From the NCBI GenBank assembly GCA_027972325.1, contig JAPMOS010000320.1, forward strand, positions 1 to 28,881: a stretch of DNA of 28,881 nt, given 5' to 3'. How positions within the stretch are numbered: the first letter of the stretch is position 1; every line of letters starts with the position of its first letter. Shown one piece after another: positions 10,996 to 17,976 of the stretch. The notes beneath the pieces are model-generated. The model was given only the letters and a program-made list of their open reading frames with translations. It ran no database searches and was not told the DNA's origin. Position numbers and translations under genes: made by a program. Origin of the DNA: Paratrimastix pyriformis. Lineage: Eukaryota; Preaxostyla; Paratrimastigidae.

Positions 10996-11547
10996 TCACC
11001 CCGACCAGCATTCGTATAAGATCATTTTGTTTTGCAGAAAACCGGACCGGAAAACTGCGGGACGGGGGCGGTGGTGGGGATGGTGGGGTTGGGGTGTTTT
11101 ATTCTGGGGCGCGTGACGCCGGCGATCAACGACGGGGACCAGAGCGCCTCCCGCAGCAGGGAGCGGGGCATCGAAGGTGGCATCGTAAGGCCGCAGCTTG
11201 TTGCGCCCGTAGACCTTGGGAATGCCCGGCTTGACCCGATCCTCAAACTCGATGACGTAGGTGCCGTTACGCATGCGTTCCGCCACCCTCCCGGACCAGC
11301 AGAACCTGCCAATGCCGGGCCGGCGCCATTTGGCAGGCGGGGCGACCATGACGCGAGTCCCCTCCTCGATGGTCTCTTGGTCCTTGTTGCGGCGCCGCTC
11401 AATGTAGCCGTACTCGCGGTGCCGGTAGAACGCCACGGCCTCCTTGATTTGGCGCACCTCCGCGGCCGTCAGGTTGGCGAACTTGTCCGGCAGCTGGGCC
11501 ATGTCGCCCAGTTGTTCGTACTCGGGGAGGTAGAGCGCCATCATCAC
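10996..11547 (-). pseudogene. Integrase C-terminal-like fragment (fossil, LTR-type?)
   Basis: The minus strand encodes a short open stretch starting MMMALYLPEYEQLGDMAQLP, with a helical segment (LTAAEVRQIKEAVAFYRHRE). A small beta-rich module follows: EEGTRVMVAPPAKWRRPG, RFCWSGRVAERMRNGTYVIE, YGRNKLRPYD. The pattern of basic, Gly/Trp-containing strands ending in NGTYV...KLRPY resembles the SH3-like C-terminal domain of retroelement integrases. The block is much GC-richer than the viral genes on either side. I see no catalytic DDE core in the window, so this is at most a fragment. A host protein fragment remains possible. Confidence 0.33.
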
Positions 11548-11882
11548 AACCGGGCGTTGCTGGAAGAACTATGCCTCTGACCACGTGTGCACTTTGTTTC
11601 CCGTGCACACCCGTTTCACACCCACCCAAACCCAACGATAGCGCTCCTGTATCAAACCCTGCCCGTCCCCCTGTTGGGATAGCAGAAAACACAAGCACAA
11701 GACTTCTGCACACGTGCAAGTGCAAAACAATCAGAGAATATATATAGTATAGGAGGCTGTCTTTTTTTTGAGTTAGGGCCTCTAACTATGCCTCCCGCAG
11801 GTGTGCACTCGACCCAAATTTCTCACTGGATGCTTGGGAGCCAGACCTAGGAGCTCTGGGACGAGCGGAGTCGTGAAGAGAA

Positions 11883-11916
11883 GTGCACACGTGGGTTTAG
11901 GGGGGCACGTGTGCAC
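11883..11916. repeat. Perfect 11-bp inverted repeat GTGCACACGTG
   Basis: Arms GTGCACACGTG (11883-11893) and CACGTGTGCAC (11906-11916) flank a 12-nt G-rich loop. Related words occur nearby at about 11582, 11601, 11706 and 11801. Each arm contains CACGTG, the E-box core bound by bHLH factors. It lies in the inserted-looking block, where it could be a promoter element or a hairpin. Confidence 0.55.
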
Positions 11917-12060
11917 TCACCGGAGGCACACTTAGGAGCTCTAGGACGTAAGGCGCTGGCGAGGGGGAGGTAGAGGCCTTGGAGGCGGGTTTGAGGAGGT
12001 GGCCAGTGTTTTTGAAGGTGGACCGGTTGCAAGAGACCGCTTCAAAAAACATCTACTCAT

Positions 12061-12522
12061 TCATTCGGCGACCGGCGGTGGCATGTGTCGTTGTCGGTTC
12101 CTTAGAACGTTGTCGAACACGTCGCGCGCCAGCAACTCGGCTGCGTCCGACCAAGGCATATCATGCAGTTCCAGTTTATGATCGAGCTGGATTGCGGCCA
12201 AGGCCTCGGCTAACGCATCACTTGACTCGAATTTGATCGGTGCTTCCAGTTCACTTTCCCTCTTGCGCAGCTCCTTGTACTTCTTTCTGTACTCGGCGGC
12301 ACGCTTAACGGGATCGGTTTCTGTGAGTATAATGTTGCGTCGCTTGTTTCTGTGTGCTGGACTCTCTCTCACCACTTCTGCGTACTTCTTCTTGTACTCC
12401 CGTCGCCGCTCGATTGGATCGGTTGCCTCAACGACGATGTTACGTTTTAGATACGTGCGTGGCCCCACATCCTCATCTACAGCGCCTATGTCCACCGGTG
12501 CAGCTTGCTCTTCGTTTTGCAT
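12061..12522 (-). CDS. Small protein with two 35-residue repeats
   Basis: The start is taken at ATG 12522 (CTAAAACAAAGATG), giving about 153 residues; a longer upstream extension would run into the divergent gene. After an acidic N-terminus come two similar units 35 residues apart. Unit 1 has KRNIVVEATDPIERRREYKK and unit 2 has RRNIILTETDPVKRAAEYRK. Each reads RNI-x5-TDP-x2-R-x3-EY-x-KKY, a basic helical repeat reminiscent of short nucleic-acid-binding repeats. The C-terminal part is acidic to neutral (SSDALAEALAAIQLDHKLEL). It is divergent from the plus-strand gene at 12603 with an 80-bp gap. The frame looks whole. Function is unknown; nucleic-acid binding is inference from basicity and repeat form. 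Confidence 0.62.
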   Translation of the reverse strand: MQNEEQAAPVDIGAVDEDVGPRTYLKRNIVVEATDPIERRREYKKKYAEVVRESPAHRNKRRNIILTETDPVKRAAEYRKKYKELRKRESELEAPIKFESSDALAEALAAIQLDHKLELHDMPWSDAAELLARDVFDNVLRNRQRHMPPPVAE

Positions 12523-12602
12523 CTTTGTTTTAGGAGATTGGAAAATGTTCCAGTTTTTCGGAGACCGAAATTTTGGTAAAACTTGGACGGTGTTAAAACA
12601 GA
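12523..12602. promoter_or_regulatory. Divergent promoter gap
   Basis: An 80-bp A/T-rich gap separates two divergently transcribed genes. Both starts are preceded by AAAACA-like sequence: CTAAAACAAAGATG on the minus strand and GTTAAAACAGAATG on the plus strand. The shared AAAACA-to-ATG spacing suggests a common start or promoter context. Confidence 0.4.
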
Positions 12603-12869
12603 ATGGAGTCGTGGCTGAACCAGGCGAAGATGGTGACGCGAGTGCAGGAGCTAACGGGAGGCGTAGTGAAATCAATTCGCATTACATCGGACGGTGAGTT
12701 TAAGAACGGAAAGCCGAAGTATCTGGCTGAGTTTCTGAGCCCACTCGGCGAGCCAATTCATAAAGGCGTCTGCGCAAAGCGACAGTTCACTGACGACAAG
12801 GGAAAGGCGATGACCTACTTCAAGTTCGCGCCTCCAGTCCAGAAGGTAGAGGTCGAGGTGATAGAATGA
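12603..12869 (+). CDS. 88-aa unrecognised viral protein
   Basis: It starts at ATG 12603 after GTTAAAACAGA and encodes 88 residues beginning MESWLNQAKMVTRVQELTGG. The rest alternates short strands and charged turns (VKSIRITSDGEFKNGKPKYL, GVCAKRQFTDDKGKAMTYFK), suggesting a small beta domain. It has no signal peptide or membrane segment. It ends 22 bp from the convergent MCP 3' end. The frame looks whole and the codon use matches the neighbouring viral genes. No family is recognised. Confidence 0.6.
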   Translation: MESWLNQAKMVTRVQELTGGVVKSIRITSDGEFKNGKPKYLAEFLSPLGEPIHKGVCAKRQFTDDKGKAMTYFKFAPPVQKVEVEVIE

Positions 12870-12891
12870 GATGAGATGCTTTCTTTTTTGC

Positions 12892-14148
12892 TTACGAGAT
12901 CGAGCGCAAATGGAATTGGCCATTGCTGACCTCACCAATGCGGTTGTAGATGAACAGGACGTGAAGCCGCATCTGCGCCGTGGTTGCATTCTTCAGCGTG
13001 ACGTGCAGGATTGGTTGAGAGCTGCTGGTCGCGGCACGGAAGACGCCCAAGTTAACGTCGTGCTCCCAGGTCTCCTCGTACGGGAATGAGAGCGTGTAGA
13101 CGCGCTTAGGCTGTCGCTCGTAGCCCATTCCGAGGTTGGCGTTCATGTTGACGTAGTCGCCGTATTCAGTGGGGTCGGTTTCGAGGTTCGGGATATCGCG
13201 GCCGTTCGCCGTGAGGTACCATGACTGCACTTCAGCACGATTGGCTTCGGTGTAGGGGTCGTAAGCAGTGCCGTTGCCGTAATCAGGAGTGATCATGAAC
13301 ATGATGCCGCTGAGCACGCTATCCACCGTCAAGGGCTCCGAGATCACAGTGGTCCCCGTTGGAATGATCTTGTCCCAGCTGCTGAACGTCTCGAGGAACA
13401 TGCGCTGTGGGTTGTTGACGGCCTGGAGCTCATCGAGTTGCTTTTCGGGGAAGCGTGGATGCACGGCATAGATAGTTGTGCTGCCGAATGATGGCGCTGG
13501 CGCAGTTGAGACCGTCCCGCCGCCTGCATTGATCACACGAGAGTAAGGGGCGTAGTCGATTTGGTATTGCGGCTTCCCGTTGAGGTGGTTCGCGATGAGG
13601 AAGTTTTCCACGCGATAGAATGGCGCTACGTGGTAGAGTGGGATGTTGAGAGGCGTCGCTGCAGTGAGCGCACTTTGGAGGTCTGCACCTGCCGTACCGA
13701 TCTTCCACATCTCAAATATCTTGCTGCGCTCTTGAGGGGTCGCGCGGCACCCAATCATGTACATTCCGAGAGCAGAGACGTCAGCCAGCTGTTCGCCGTT
13801 CGTCAGGAATTGAACACGTTGCAGGAGCGAGAGGGCATAACCGTTGTTGTAGGCAGGGTTGGTGCCGCCGGTTACCGTGACTGCGTTGAGCGTGGTGTTG
13901 ATGACGTCGTTGGTGGTCGCGATCACGGAGGTGGGAGATTCAACGCTGTACACCGTGTTTTGAGCACTGTAGCTAGCAGGGTTGCTGGATGAGAGATTCT
14001 GGCGATGCGGCCACTTGGGCTGGAGGACGAGCAGCTTGCTGAAGGGAGCGCAAATGTTCTCCCACGAAGCGTTGTTGCCTACGATCCGGTCGAGGGCATT
14101 ATCCCTGTCCTTCACGTCGTTGCGAAGCGAGTTGAGTACGTCACCCAT
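12892..14148 (-). CDS. MCP: Major capsid protein, double jelly-roll type
   Basis: This is the virion shell protein, trimerising into hexagonal capsomers. The true start is ATG 14148 (MGDVLNSLRNDVKDRDNALD); the only in-frame extension would use a GTG. The 418-residue length is on the short side for PLV/NCLDV-type capsid proteins. The sequence has the expected beta-rich layout with Asn/Thr/Gly-rich loops (SPTSVIATTNDVINTTLNAV, LQRVQFLTNGEQLADVSALG). A second barrel ends in VFRAATSSSQPILHVTLKN then RLHVLFIYNRIGEV, typical of the closing strands. A promoter with a TATA box and direct repeats lies upstream. The reading frame looks whole. The call rests on overall pattern and gene context, since this family has no short catalytic motif. 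Confidence 0.8.
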   Translation of the reverse strand: MGDVLNSLRNDVKDRDNALDRIVGNNASWENICAPFSKLLVLQPKWPHRQNLSSSNPASYSAQNTVYSVESPTSVIATTNDVINTTLNAVTVTGGTNPAYNNGYALSLLQRVQFLTNGEQLADVSALGMYMIGCRATPQERSKIFEMWKIGTAGADLQSALTAATPLNIPLYHVAPFYRVENFLIANHLNGKPQYQIDYAPYSRVINAGGGTVSTAPAPSFGSTTIYAVHPRFPEKQLDELQAVNNPQRMFLETFSSWDKIIPTGTTVISEPLTVDSVLSGIMFMITPDYGNGTAYDPYTEANRAEVQSWYLTANGRDIPNLETDPTEYGDYVNMNANLGMGYERQPKRVYTLSFPYEETWEHDVNLGVFRAATSSSQPILHVTLKNATTAQMRLHVLFIYNRIGEVSNGQFHLRSIS

Positions 14149-14213
14149 TCTGTGAGTTGTTTTCACTGGTCAAATAATTTGCACACGCGTCACTGGTCAA
14201 AACTTGCTCCTTT
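14149..14213 (-). promoter_or_regulatory. MCP promoter: TATA box and two 12-bp direct repeats
   Basis: Reading the minus strand toward the MCP start, CCTATAAAAAGG (plus coordinates about 14207-14220, partly inside the upstream gene's 3' end) is followed by two exact copies of TTTGACCAGTGA (plus coordinates 14190-14201 and 14163-14174). Their start-to-start spacing is 27 bp. The second copy ends 14 bp before the ATG. No comparable direct repeats were noticed upstream of the other viral genes. Confidence 0.6.
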
Positions 14214-14600
14214 TTATAGGCAGTGATCGAGAACGAAGGAGTTATCGTTCTCAACGCCGGAGTACGTTTCAAAGACGAGACAGATAGATCGTATCGTGTC
14301 GGTTGTGGGCTGCCGTGTTAGTGGGTCAAGAACCCGGACATGAGCGCGTGCGACAGGCGATAGGTAATAGCCCAGATACCAATTCTCGTCGTCAGCACCT
14401 GCCTTCCTGTAGATGGTCATGGTACGTGTGCGGTTCAGCTGGAAATCAATCTCAAGGATGTAGTACGCTGATGAGTCGGTATCAATGAACGAGCGGCTGA
14501 GTGTGCGATGTTGTTTCATAGCGCCTTCGGATAGAGCGATGTCGAATTCATTGCCTGTCGCGGTCACTATTTGCTGTGTGTAGTTTGCGTCGCTGAACAT
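14214..14600 (-). CDS. 128-aa unrecognised viral protein
   Basis: It starts at ATG 14600 in the context GGTTAAATG and encodes 128 residues (MFSDANYTQQIVTATGNEFD). The predicted content is mostly beta strands (SSAYYILEIDFQLNRTRTMT, GYYLSPVARAHVRVLDPLTR, SICLVFETYSGVENDNSFVL), with no membrane segment. It lies between the MCP and the L1/F9-like gene in the same orientation, so a minor capsid role is plausible. I cannot place it in the penton or minor-capsid families by motif. The frame looks whole. Confidence 0.62.
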   Translation of the reverse strand: MFSDANYTQQIVTATGNEFDIALSEGAMKQHRTLSRSFIDTDSSAYYILEIDFQLNRTRTMTIYRKAGADDENWYLGYYLSPVARAHVRVLDPLTRQPTTDTIRSICLVFETYSGVENDNSFVLDHCL

Positions 14601-14616
14601 TTAACCGCGTCAAAAT

Positions 14617-15285
14617 TTAGTTTCGTTTCTTGAACATCGTATAACCGACAAGGACGACGACGCCGAGCCCTGCAGCCGCGATGAGGGGACCGGTGAGCGA
14701 TTTGAAGATGGCCGCGAGGTCGAATCCTGTTGTGTCTTGCTTTGCTTTCTCATCTCCCTTCGTTGCTTGGTCGCCGATCACGTCACGGAAACGTTCCTCC
14801 AGCGCATGCGTGAGGTCCTCGTTATAGCCCTTGTTTCCGATTGCGATGGTGCGGATGTCGATGCTGCCCACGTCATGGAAGGCCACCGTATTCTTCTGCG
14901 TGACGTCGCGACGGACGGATGTAATGATGTTGTCGATGTCTTTGATGCTTACCTGTGTTTTGAGCCGGTTGATGAAGGACTGGTTGCCTGAGCTAAGGGC
15001 GCCAATTCCACTTGTCCGTTGAGCTGCTTCCAGAAGGTCCTTGACGTCTTGCGAGAGATGAAGGCGATCGGCTTCCTGTTGACAAAGGTCGAGTGACGTG
15101 GTGATGGTGAGATCGTTCTTCAGCTGCATAGAATCGATGCGGACGGAGTCGACGTGATAGATGACGAGTTGGTTGAGTTGTGCCGTCTGTTCCCTGATGA
15201 GGCGCTGCAGATTGGTGTACTGCTCCTTCGTCATGTTCTGTTCTAAGGTGTTTTGCACCTGTTGATACGATACTGAGGCTCCCAT
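14617..15285 (-). CDS. Myristoylated membrane protein resembling poxvirus L1/F9
   Basis: This 222-residue protein starts MGASVSYQQVQNTLEQ, an N-myristoylation signal (MG-x3-S) very close in form to vaccinia L1 (MGAAASIQTTVNTL). A helical ectodomain follows, then one transmembrane helix near the C-terminus (LIAAAGLGVVVLVGYTMF) and a short basic tail KKRN. This N-myristate, ectodomain and C-terminal anchor layout is that of the L1R/F9L family, entry-fusion and virion-membrane proteins of NCLDVs. Only one cysteine is visible, so the disulfide pattern of vaccinia L1 is absent; the assignment rests on the N-terminus and topology. The start context is CCGAAATG. It is divergent from the plus-strand membrane gene at 15361. 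The frame looks whole. Confidence 0.62.
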   Translation of the reverse strand: MGASVSYQQVQNTLEQNMTKEQYTNLQRLIREQTAQLNQLVIYHVDSVRIDSMQLKNDLTITTSLDLCQQEADRLHLSQDVKDLLEAAQRTSGIGALSSGNQSFINRLKTQVSIKDIDNIITSVRRDVTQKNTVAFHDVGSIDIRTIAIGNKGYNEDLTHALEERFRDVIGDQATKGDEKAKQDTTGFDLAAIFKSLTGPLIAAAGLGVVVLVGYTMFKKRN

Positions 15286-15360
15286 TTCGGCTGCGCGAAA
15301 AACGTTTCAATTTGGGTGAGAACGAAGCTGCGCTCTTTTTATGCCGCAGTAAAGAGCCAC
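15286..15360. promoter_or_regulatory. Divergent promoter region
   Basis: The gap between the L1/F9-like gene (minus) and the membrane-hairpin gene (plus) contains CTCTTTTTATGCCGC at 15333-15347. On the minus strand this reads GCGGCATAAAAAGAG, a TATA-like element. A second T-rich stretch (CGTTTTTCGC on the minus strand) lies close to the minus start. One region probably serves both genes. Confidence 0.4.
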
Positions 15361-15885
15361 ATGACTCAAATCACTAACGCTGCAGTTGTTGGCGCCGGCA
15401 CTGGCGTCGGAAGCTATCTTGTCGCCAAATATGTTCAGCATGTTATGCCTAACCCTCAGGTTGCGTTGTGGACAGGTATCGCCGCGGGATCTGCCTTCCT
15501 GATCACCAATAATTATCTTCGTACTCACTTGCCCACGCCTGTATCGGGAGGCGGCATCACTCCGGGAGACGGTTCAATGTCGCTCGGCACGCCGTTCAAT
15601 CTCAAAGTAACGGCCTACAATGACATGAAGCAGCAGTTCTACTTCTATCGCGAGGCTGGCGACGCGACTGCCTTCGTATCCAAGCTTGCTTCACGCGCGT
15701 TCAATGCTAAGTTTATCTACAATGGTAAGACGTATGCTGTTATCAGGAGTGACGGAGGCTTTGGACACGGACCCATGGCGGTGTACAGGATCGGTGTGCG
15801 CGATCAGAATGGACATGATGCGAGCCTGTTCGATATTTTCGGTGCGAATTACGAAGGGCGGTCGTTCACGATCTACGTTCTCTAA
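15361..15885 (+). CDS. Membrane-hairpin protein with C-terminal domain
   Basis: The start chosen is ATG 15361 (MTQITNAAVVGAGTGVGSYL), because the upstream in-frame extension would need a GTG start. It encodes about 174 residues. Two hydrophobic segments (AAVVGAGTGVGSYLVAKYV and VALWTGIAAGSAFLITNNYL) form a probable membrane hairpin. A Gly/Ser linker (PVSGGGITPGDGS) follows, then a soluble beta-rich domain (LGTPFNLKVTAYNDMKQQFY ... GRSFTIYVL). The hairpin resembles the whole of the next plus-strand gene at 15926. No family is recognised. It probably sits in the inner membrane of the virion or in a host membrane. The frame looks whole. Confidence 0.62.
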   Translation: MTQITNAAVVGAGTGVGSYLVAKYVQHVMPNPQVALWTGIAAGSAFLITNNYLRTHLPTPVSGGGITPGDGSMSLGTPFNLKVTAYNDMKQQFYFYREAGDATAFVSKLASRAFNAKFIYNGKTYAVIRSDGGFGHGPMAVYRIGVRDQNGHDASLFDIFGANYEGRSFTIYVL

Positions 15886-15925
15886 ACTTGACGCTTTTTC
15901 AGTCGCTTCGGGCGTTTGGTTTTTT

Positions 15926-16135
15926 ATGGGAGCCAAAAGCAACATGTCGTCAACTCATAACGATATCACCACCCCAGCAGTCATCGGCGTCGGCACGGCC
16001 GGCCTCGTCTGGACCGCAAATCGCTTCGTACTCGGACGCCCCTCCTCCTCGACTGAACTCTTCATCGCCGGCATAATGGCTGGCGGTCTCGCTTTCATGG
16101 CCCCAACGATCGTTAATAAGTTTGGATTGAACTAA
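15926..16135 (+). CDS. Small two-helix membrane protein, paralogue of the preceding hairpin
   Basis: ATG 15926 (MGAKSNMSSTHND) or ATG 15944 (MSSTHND) opens a frame of 69 or 63 residues. The first start follows GGTTTTTT and would give a second possible N-myristoylation signal (MGAKSN). Two hydrophobic segments, AVIGVGTAGLVWTANRFVL and LFIAGIMAGGLAFMAPTIV, align with the hairpin of the upstream gene (AVVGAGTGVGSYLVAKYVQ; WTGIAAGSAFLITNNYL). It lacks the soluble domain. Its 3' end overlaps the convergent ATPase coding frame. It looks whole. Confidence 0.55.
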   Translation: MGAKSNMSSTHNDITTPAVIGVGTAGLVWTANRFVLGRPSSSTELFIAGIMAGGLAFMAPTIVNKFGLN

Positions 16136-16885
16136 AGGATTGGACTCGTTTTTTGACGGTGCCTTGAACACGGAGTAGGAAGTGGTTTCGTCATGCTTGT
16201 TCACGATGATACAGTGATGCTCTCCCGTGTACCGGCTGATGATGTACTGTACGCTAGGCTTCCAGTGGGCCCACGCGAAGCAACTGGCCGCGAAATAATC
16301 GAGTGCGGTCTTCGATTCATGTTTGAACAGGATGTGGCGATCGACCGTCTCGCGCATTACTTTGCTGACTGAGTTGACGTACTGTGTGGTGAGTATGAGA
16401 CTCATGTTCAGATGCCGGTAGTTGGTCACGAGAGAGTTGAGCACGCCATTGCTGCGCTGTTCGCCGCCGGGTGATATGATATCGTCACAGATGATGAGCG
16501 TACGGGGAAGGATCTTGTGAACGGGAACACGGAAACCTTGCTTGTTGAATCGTGCAACCACTGAGTTCGCCGCCTTGATCATGTGTTCCAGGAGGTGGCG
16601 TGACTTGGCGTTGTCGAAGCCTGGGAGAACGTGATCTGAATCGATGCCCACCTCACCGTAATAGCCGATGGCGTCACTTGAGATACTGAACACATAAACC
16701 ACCTTGTACGATCGCGAGATTTGGCTAAGCAACCACCTCAGAAGATAGCTCTTGCCACTCCGTGGTGTACCGTATATCAAACACGTGAAGGGTTCCTGTG
16801 TGAATTCGTCGAGATCGAAAGGACGCAGCCGACGACGAAACTCCTCATCGTCCTCTTGCTGTCTTGGCGTTAGTCTGAGCGTCAT
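15950..16885 (-). CDS. Genome-packaging ATPase (A32/FtsK-HerA type)
   Basis: This motor pumps viral DNA into the capsid. It starts at ATG 16885 in context TTCTAAATG and gives 311 residues. Walker A is GTPRSGKS (residues 39-46), Walker B is LIICDD (about 130-135), and the sensor-like TTQY follows at about 166. This order and spacing are those of the A32-like packaging ATPases of NCLDVs, PLVs and virophages. The last about 62 codons run antisense to the small membrane gene at 15926, and that tail looks less protein-like, so the functional core probably ends near residue 250. It is divergent from the zinc-finger gene at 16954 over 68 bp. The frame looks whole. Confidence 0.88.
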   Translation of the reverse strand: MTLRLTPRQQEDDEEFRRRLRPFDLDEFTQEPFTCLIYGTPRSGKSYLLRWLLSQISRSYKVVYVFSISSDAIGYYGEVGIDSDHVLPGFDNAKSRHLLEHMIKAANSVVARFNKQGFRVPVHKILPRTLIICDDIISPGGEQRSNGVLNSLVTNYRHLNMSLILTTQYVNSVSKVMRETVDRHILFKHESKTALDYFAASCFAWAHWKPSVQYIISRYTGEHHCIIVNKHDETTSYSVFKAPSKNESNPLVQSKLINDRWGHESETASHYAGDEEFSRGGGASEYEAICGPDEAGRADADDCWGGDIVMS

Positions 16886-16953
16886 TTAGAAGGGAAATAA
16901 AACGCCTGAATTTCCGAGCGTACCTGTTACGTTCTCTTTGTTGCGACCCCTAA
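16886..16953. promoter_or_regulatory. Divergent promoter with TAAATG starts on both sides
   Basis: This 68-bp gap separates the ATPase (minus) and the zinc-finger gene (plus). Both start codons sit in TAAATG (TTCTAAATG on the minus, CCCTAAATG on the plus), preceded by T-rich tracts (GCGTTTTATTTCCC on the minus, GTTCTCTTTGTTG on the plus). The arrangement recalls poxvirus late promoters. Confidence 0.5.
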
Positions 16954-17937
16954 ATGAGTGAGTTCAGCTGCACCAAGTGCGACAAGACCTATCAGACCGC
17001 CAAGAGCTTGAAGCGACACATGAAGGAGAAGCATCCTGAAGAAGAGACCGCGGTCGCGGAGGCAGACCCGACTCCTACCCCGGCTCCACCGCCATCCGAT
17101 GCTGCAACCACCGAGATGCCAACGGAACTAGACGACGTGGTCAGTGGCGCGAGTGAGGGTGATGATGACGCGTTCTTCGCTCAGGCGCGCGAGGAAGCGG
17201 CCTTTGAGATGACGCATCCTGAGGAGATAGATGACGAACCGGCAGTGAAGAAGCGTGCTGCAACACCACGGCCAACTCCACTTGATGCACCTCCACCCAT
17301 CCCGTTAGTGGAGCGGATTGAAGCGAAGAAGTATGCAGAAGGGGCGGTGACTACTGACTCGATTGGCTCGAAGCATCCACAGGCCATCTCAACCATGCGT
17401 GAACGGGCTGAGAAGGAGCATCTTGTGGCGGCACTCGCGAAGCGGTTGGGCATTAAGGATGTACAGGAGGCGGACCTGCGTGGAATGACGGATGCTGATC
17501 TGGAGGCGTACCACTCTCAGTTGCGCGGCAAGGTGGACCAGAAGTTGGTTGATGCACTCACGCACTCTGACGTCATGACTGATACCTACATTGCGGGTGT
17601 GAGCGGGTTGGTCATCGCTGGGGGTCGATACATGAGGCGCGACACCACTCCTGTACATGGCCAGCTGGAAGCTAATCGTCCGGCCATTTCCGAAGCCATT
17701 AAGGACTGGATGCGCGAGAACCCTGAGTGTGCATCGAATCTCACGCCTGCGACACGACTCCTTGCCGTTACCGTGGCGTCCGTCGTCTCAGGAGTGATGC
17801 AATCGACTCCCATCGACCCGCTTAAAAAAGCCTCTTCGACGGGCTCCTCCCAAACGACATCGCCTTCGTCCTCCACGCCGTCGTCATCTACAGACGCATC
17901 AGATCCGTTTGCCAAAGTGCCGTTCGTGCACCATTAA
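16954..17937 (+). CDS. C2H2 zinc-finger protein with hydrophobic C-terminal half
   Basis: This 327-residue protein begins MSEFSCTKCDKTYQTAKSLK. Its first 26 residues form one canonical C2H2 finger (C-x2-C-x12-H-x4-H). A long acidic, Pro-rich linker follows (ADPTPTPAPPPSDA; acidic runs with DDAFFAQAREE). The C-terminal half is helical, with two apolar segments (AGVSGLVIAGGRYM and TRLLAVTVASVVSGVM), and ends in a Ser/Thr-rich tail (SSTGSSQTTSPSSSTPSSST). No family is recognised as a whole. The finger suggests DNA contact, the apolar segments membrane or capsid contact, so a bridge between genome and membrane is one possible role. The start context is CCTAAATG. The frame looks whole. Confidence 0.68.
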   Translation: MSEFSCTKCDKTYQTAKSLKRHMKEKHPEEETAVAEADPTPTPAPPPSDAATTEMPTELDDVVSGASEGDDDAFFAQAREEAAFEMTHPEEIDDEPAVKKRAATPRPTPLDAPPPIPLVERIEAKKYAEGAVTTDSIGSKHPQAISTMRERAEKEHLVAALAKRLGIKDVQEADLRGMTDADLEAYHSQLRGKVDQKLVDALTHSDVMTDTYIAGVSGLVIAGGRYMRRDTTPVHGQLEANRPAISEAIKDWMRENPECASNLTPATRLLAVTVASVVSGVMQSTPIDPLKKASSTGSSQTTSPSSSTPSSSTDASDPFAKVPFVHH

Positions 17938-17976
17938 ACATGTTCCGCAGCTGTAAAGCTTTTTTATGCTGCCGAA

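Larger units (their letters stand above)
10872..12058. mobile_element. GC-rich block, probably a fossil retroelement insertion
   Basis: Between the fibre's 5' end and the next viral gene lies about 1.2 kb that differs from its surroundings. It has a 16-nt G run (10877-10892), a 14-nt C run (10952-10965), a GC-rich stretch resembling an integrase C-terminus on the minus strand, and a gene-free part (11580-12058). The latter has repeated GTGTGCAC/GTGCACAC words, a TATATATA tract near 11735 and two diverged copies of AGGAGCTCT-GGACG (11849 and 11933). I cannot find clear long terminal repeats or a target-site duplication. Identification as an LTR-type retroelement remnant is tentative. Confidence 0.4.

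Noticed and set aside
11032-11580. Plus-strand 182-residue open frame in the GC-rich block
   Set aside because: The minus strand over the same bases gives a more protein-like, integrase-C-terminus-like sequence; GC-rich DNA commonly leaves both strands open.
14149-14166. Six-residue N-terminal extension of the MCP
   Set aside because: It would require a GTG start; ATG 14148 follows the promoter directly.
15686-15925. Long 5' extension of the small membrane gene
   Set aside because: It overlaps the well-supported 15361-15885 gene in another frame; the T-rich tract and ATG at 15926 give a better start.
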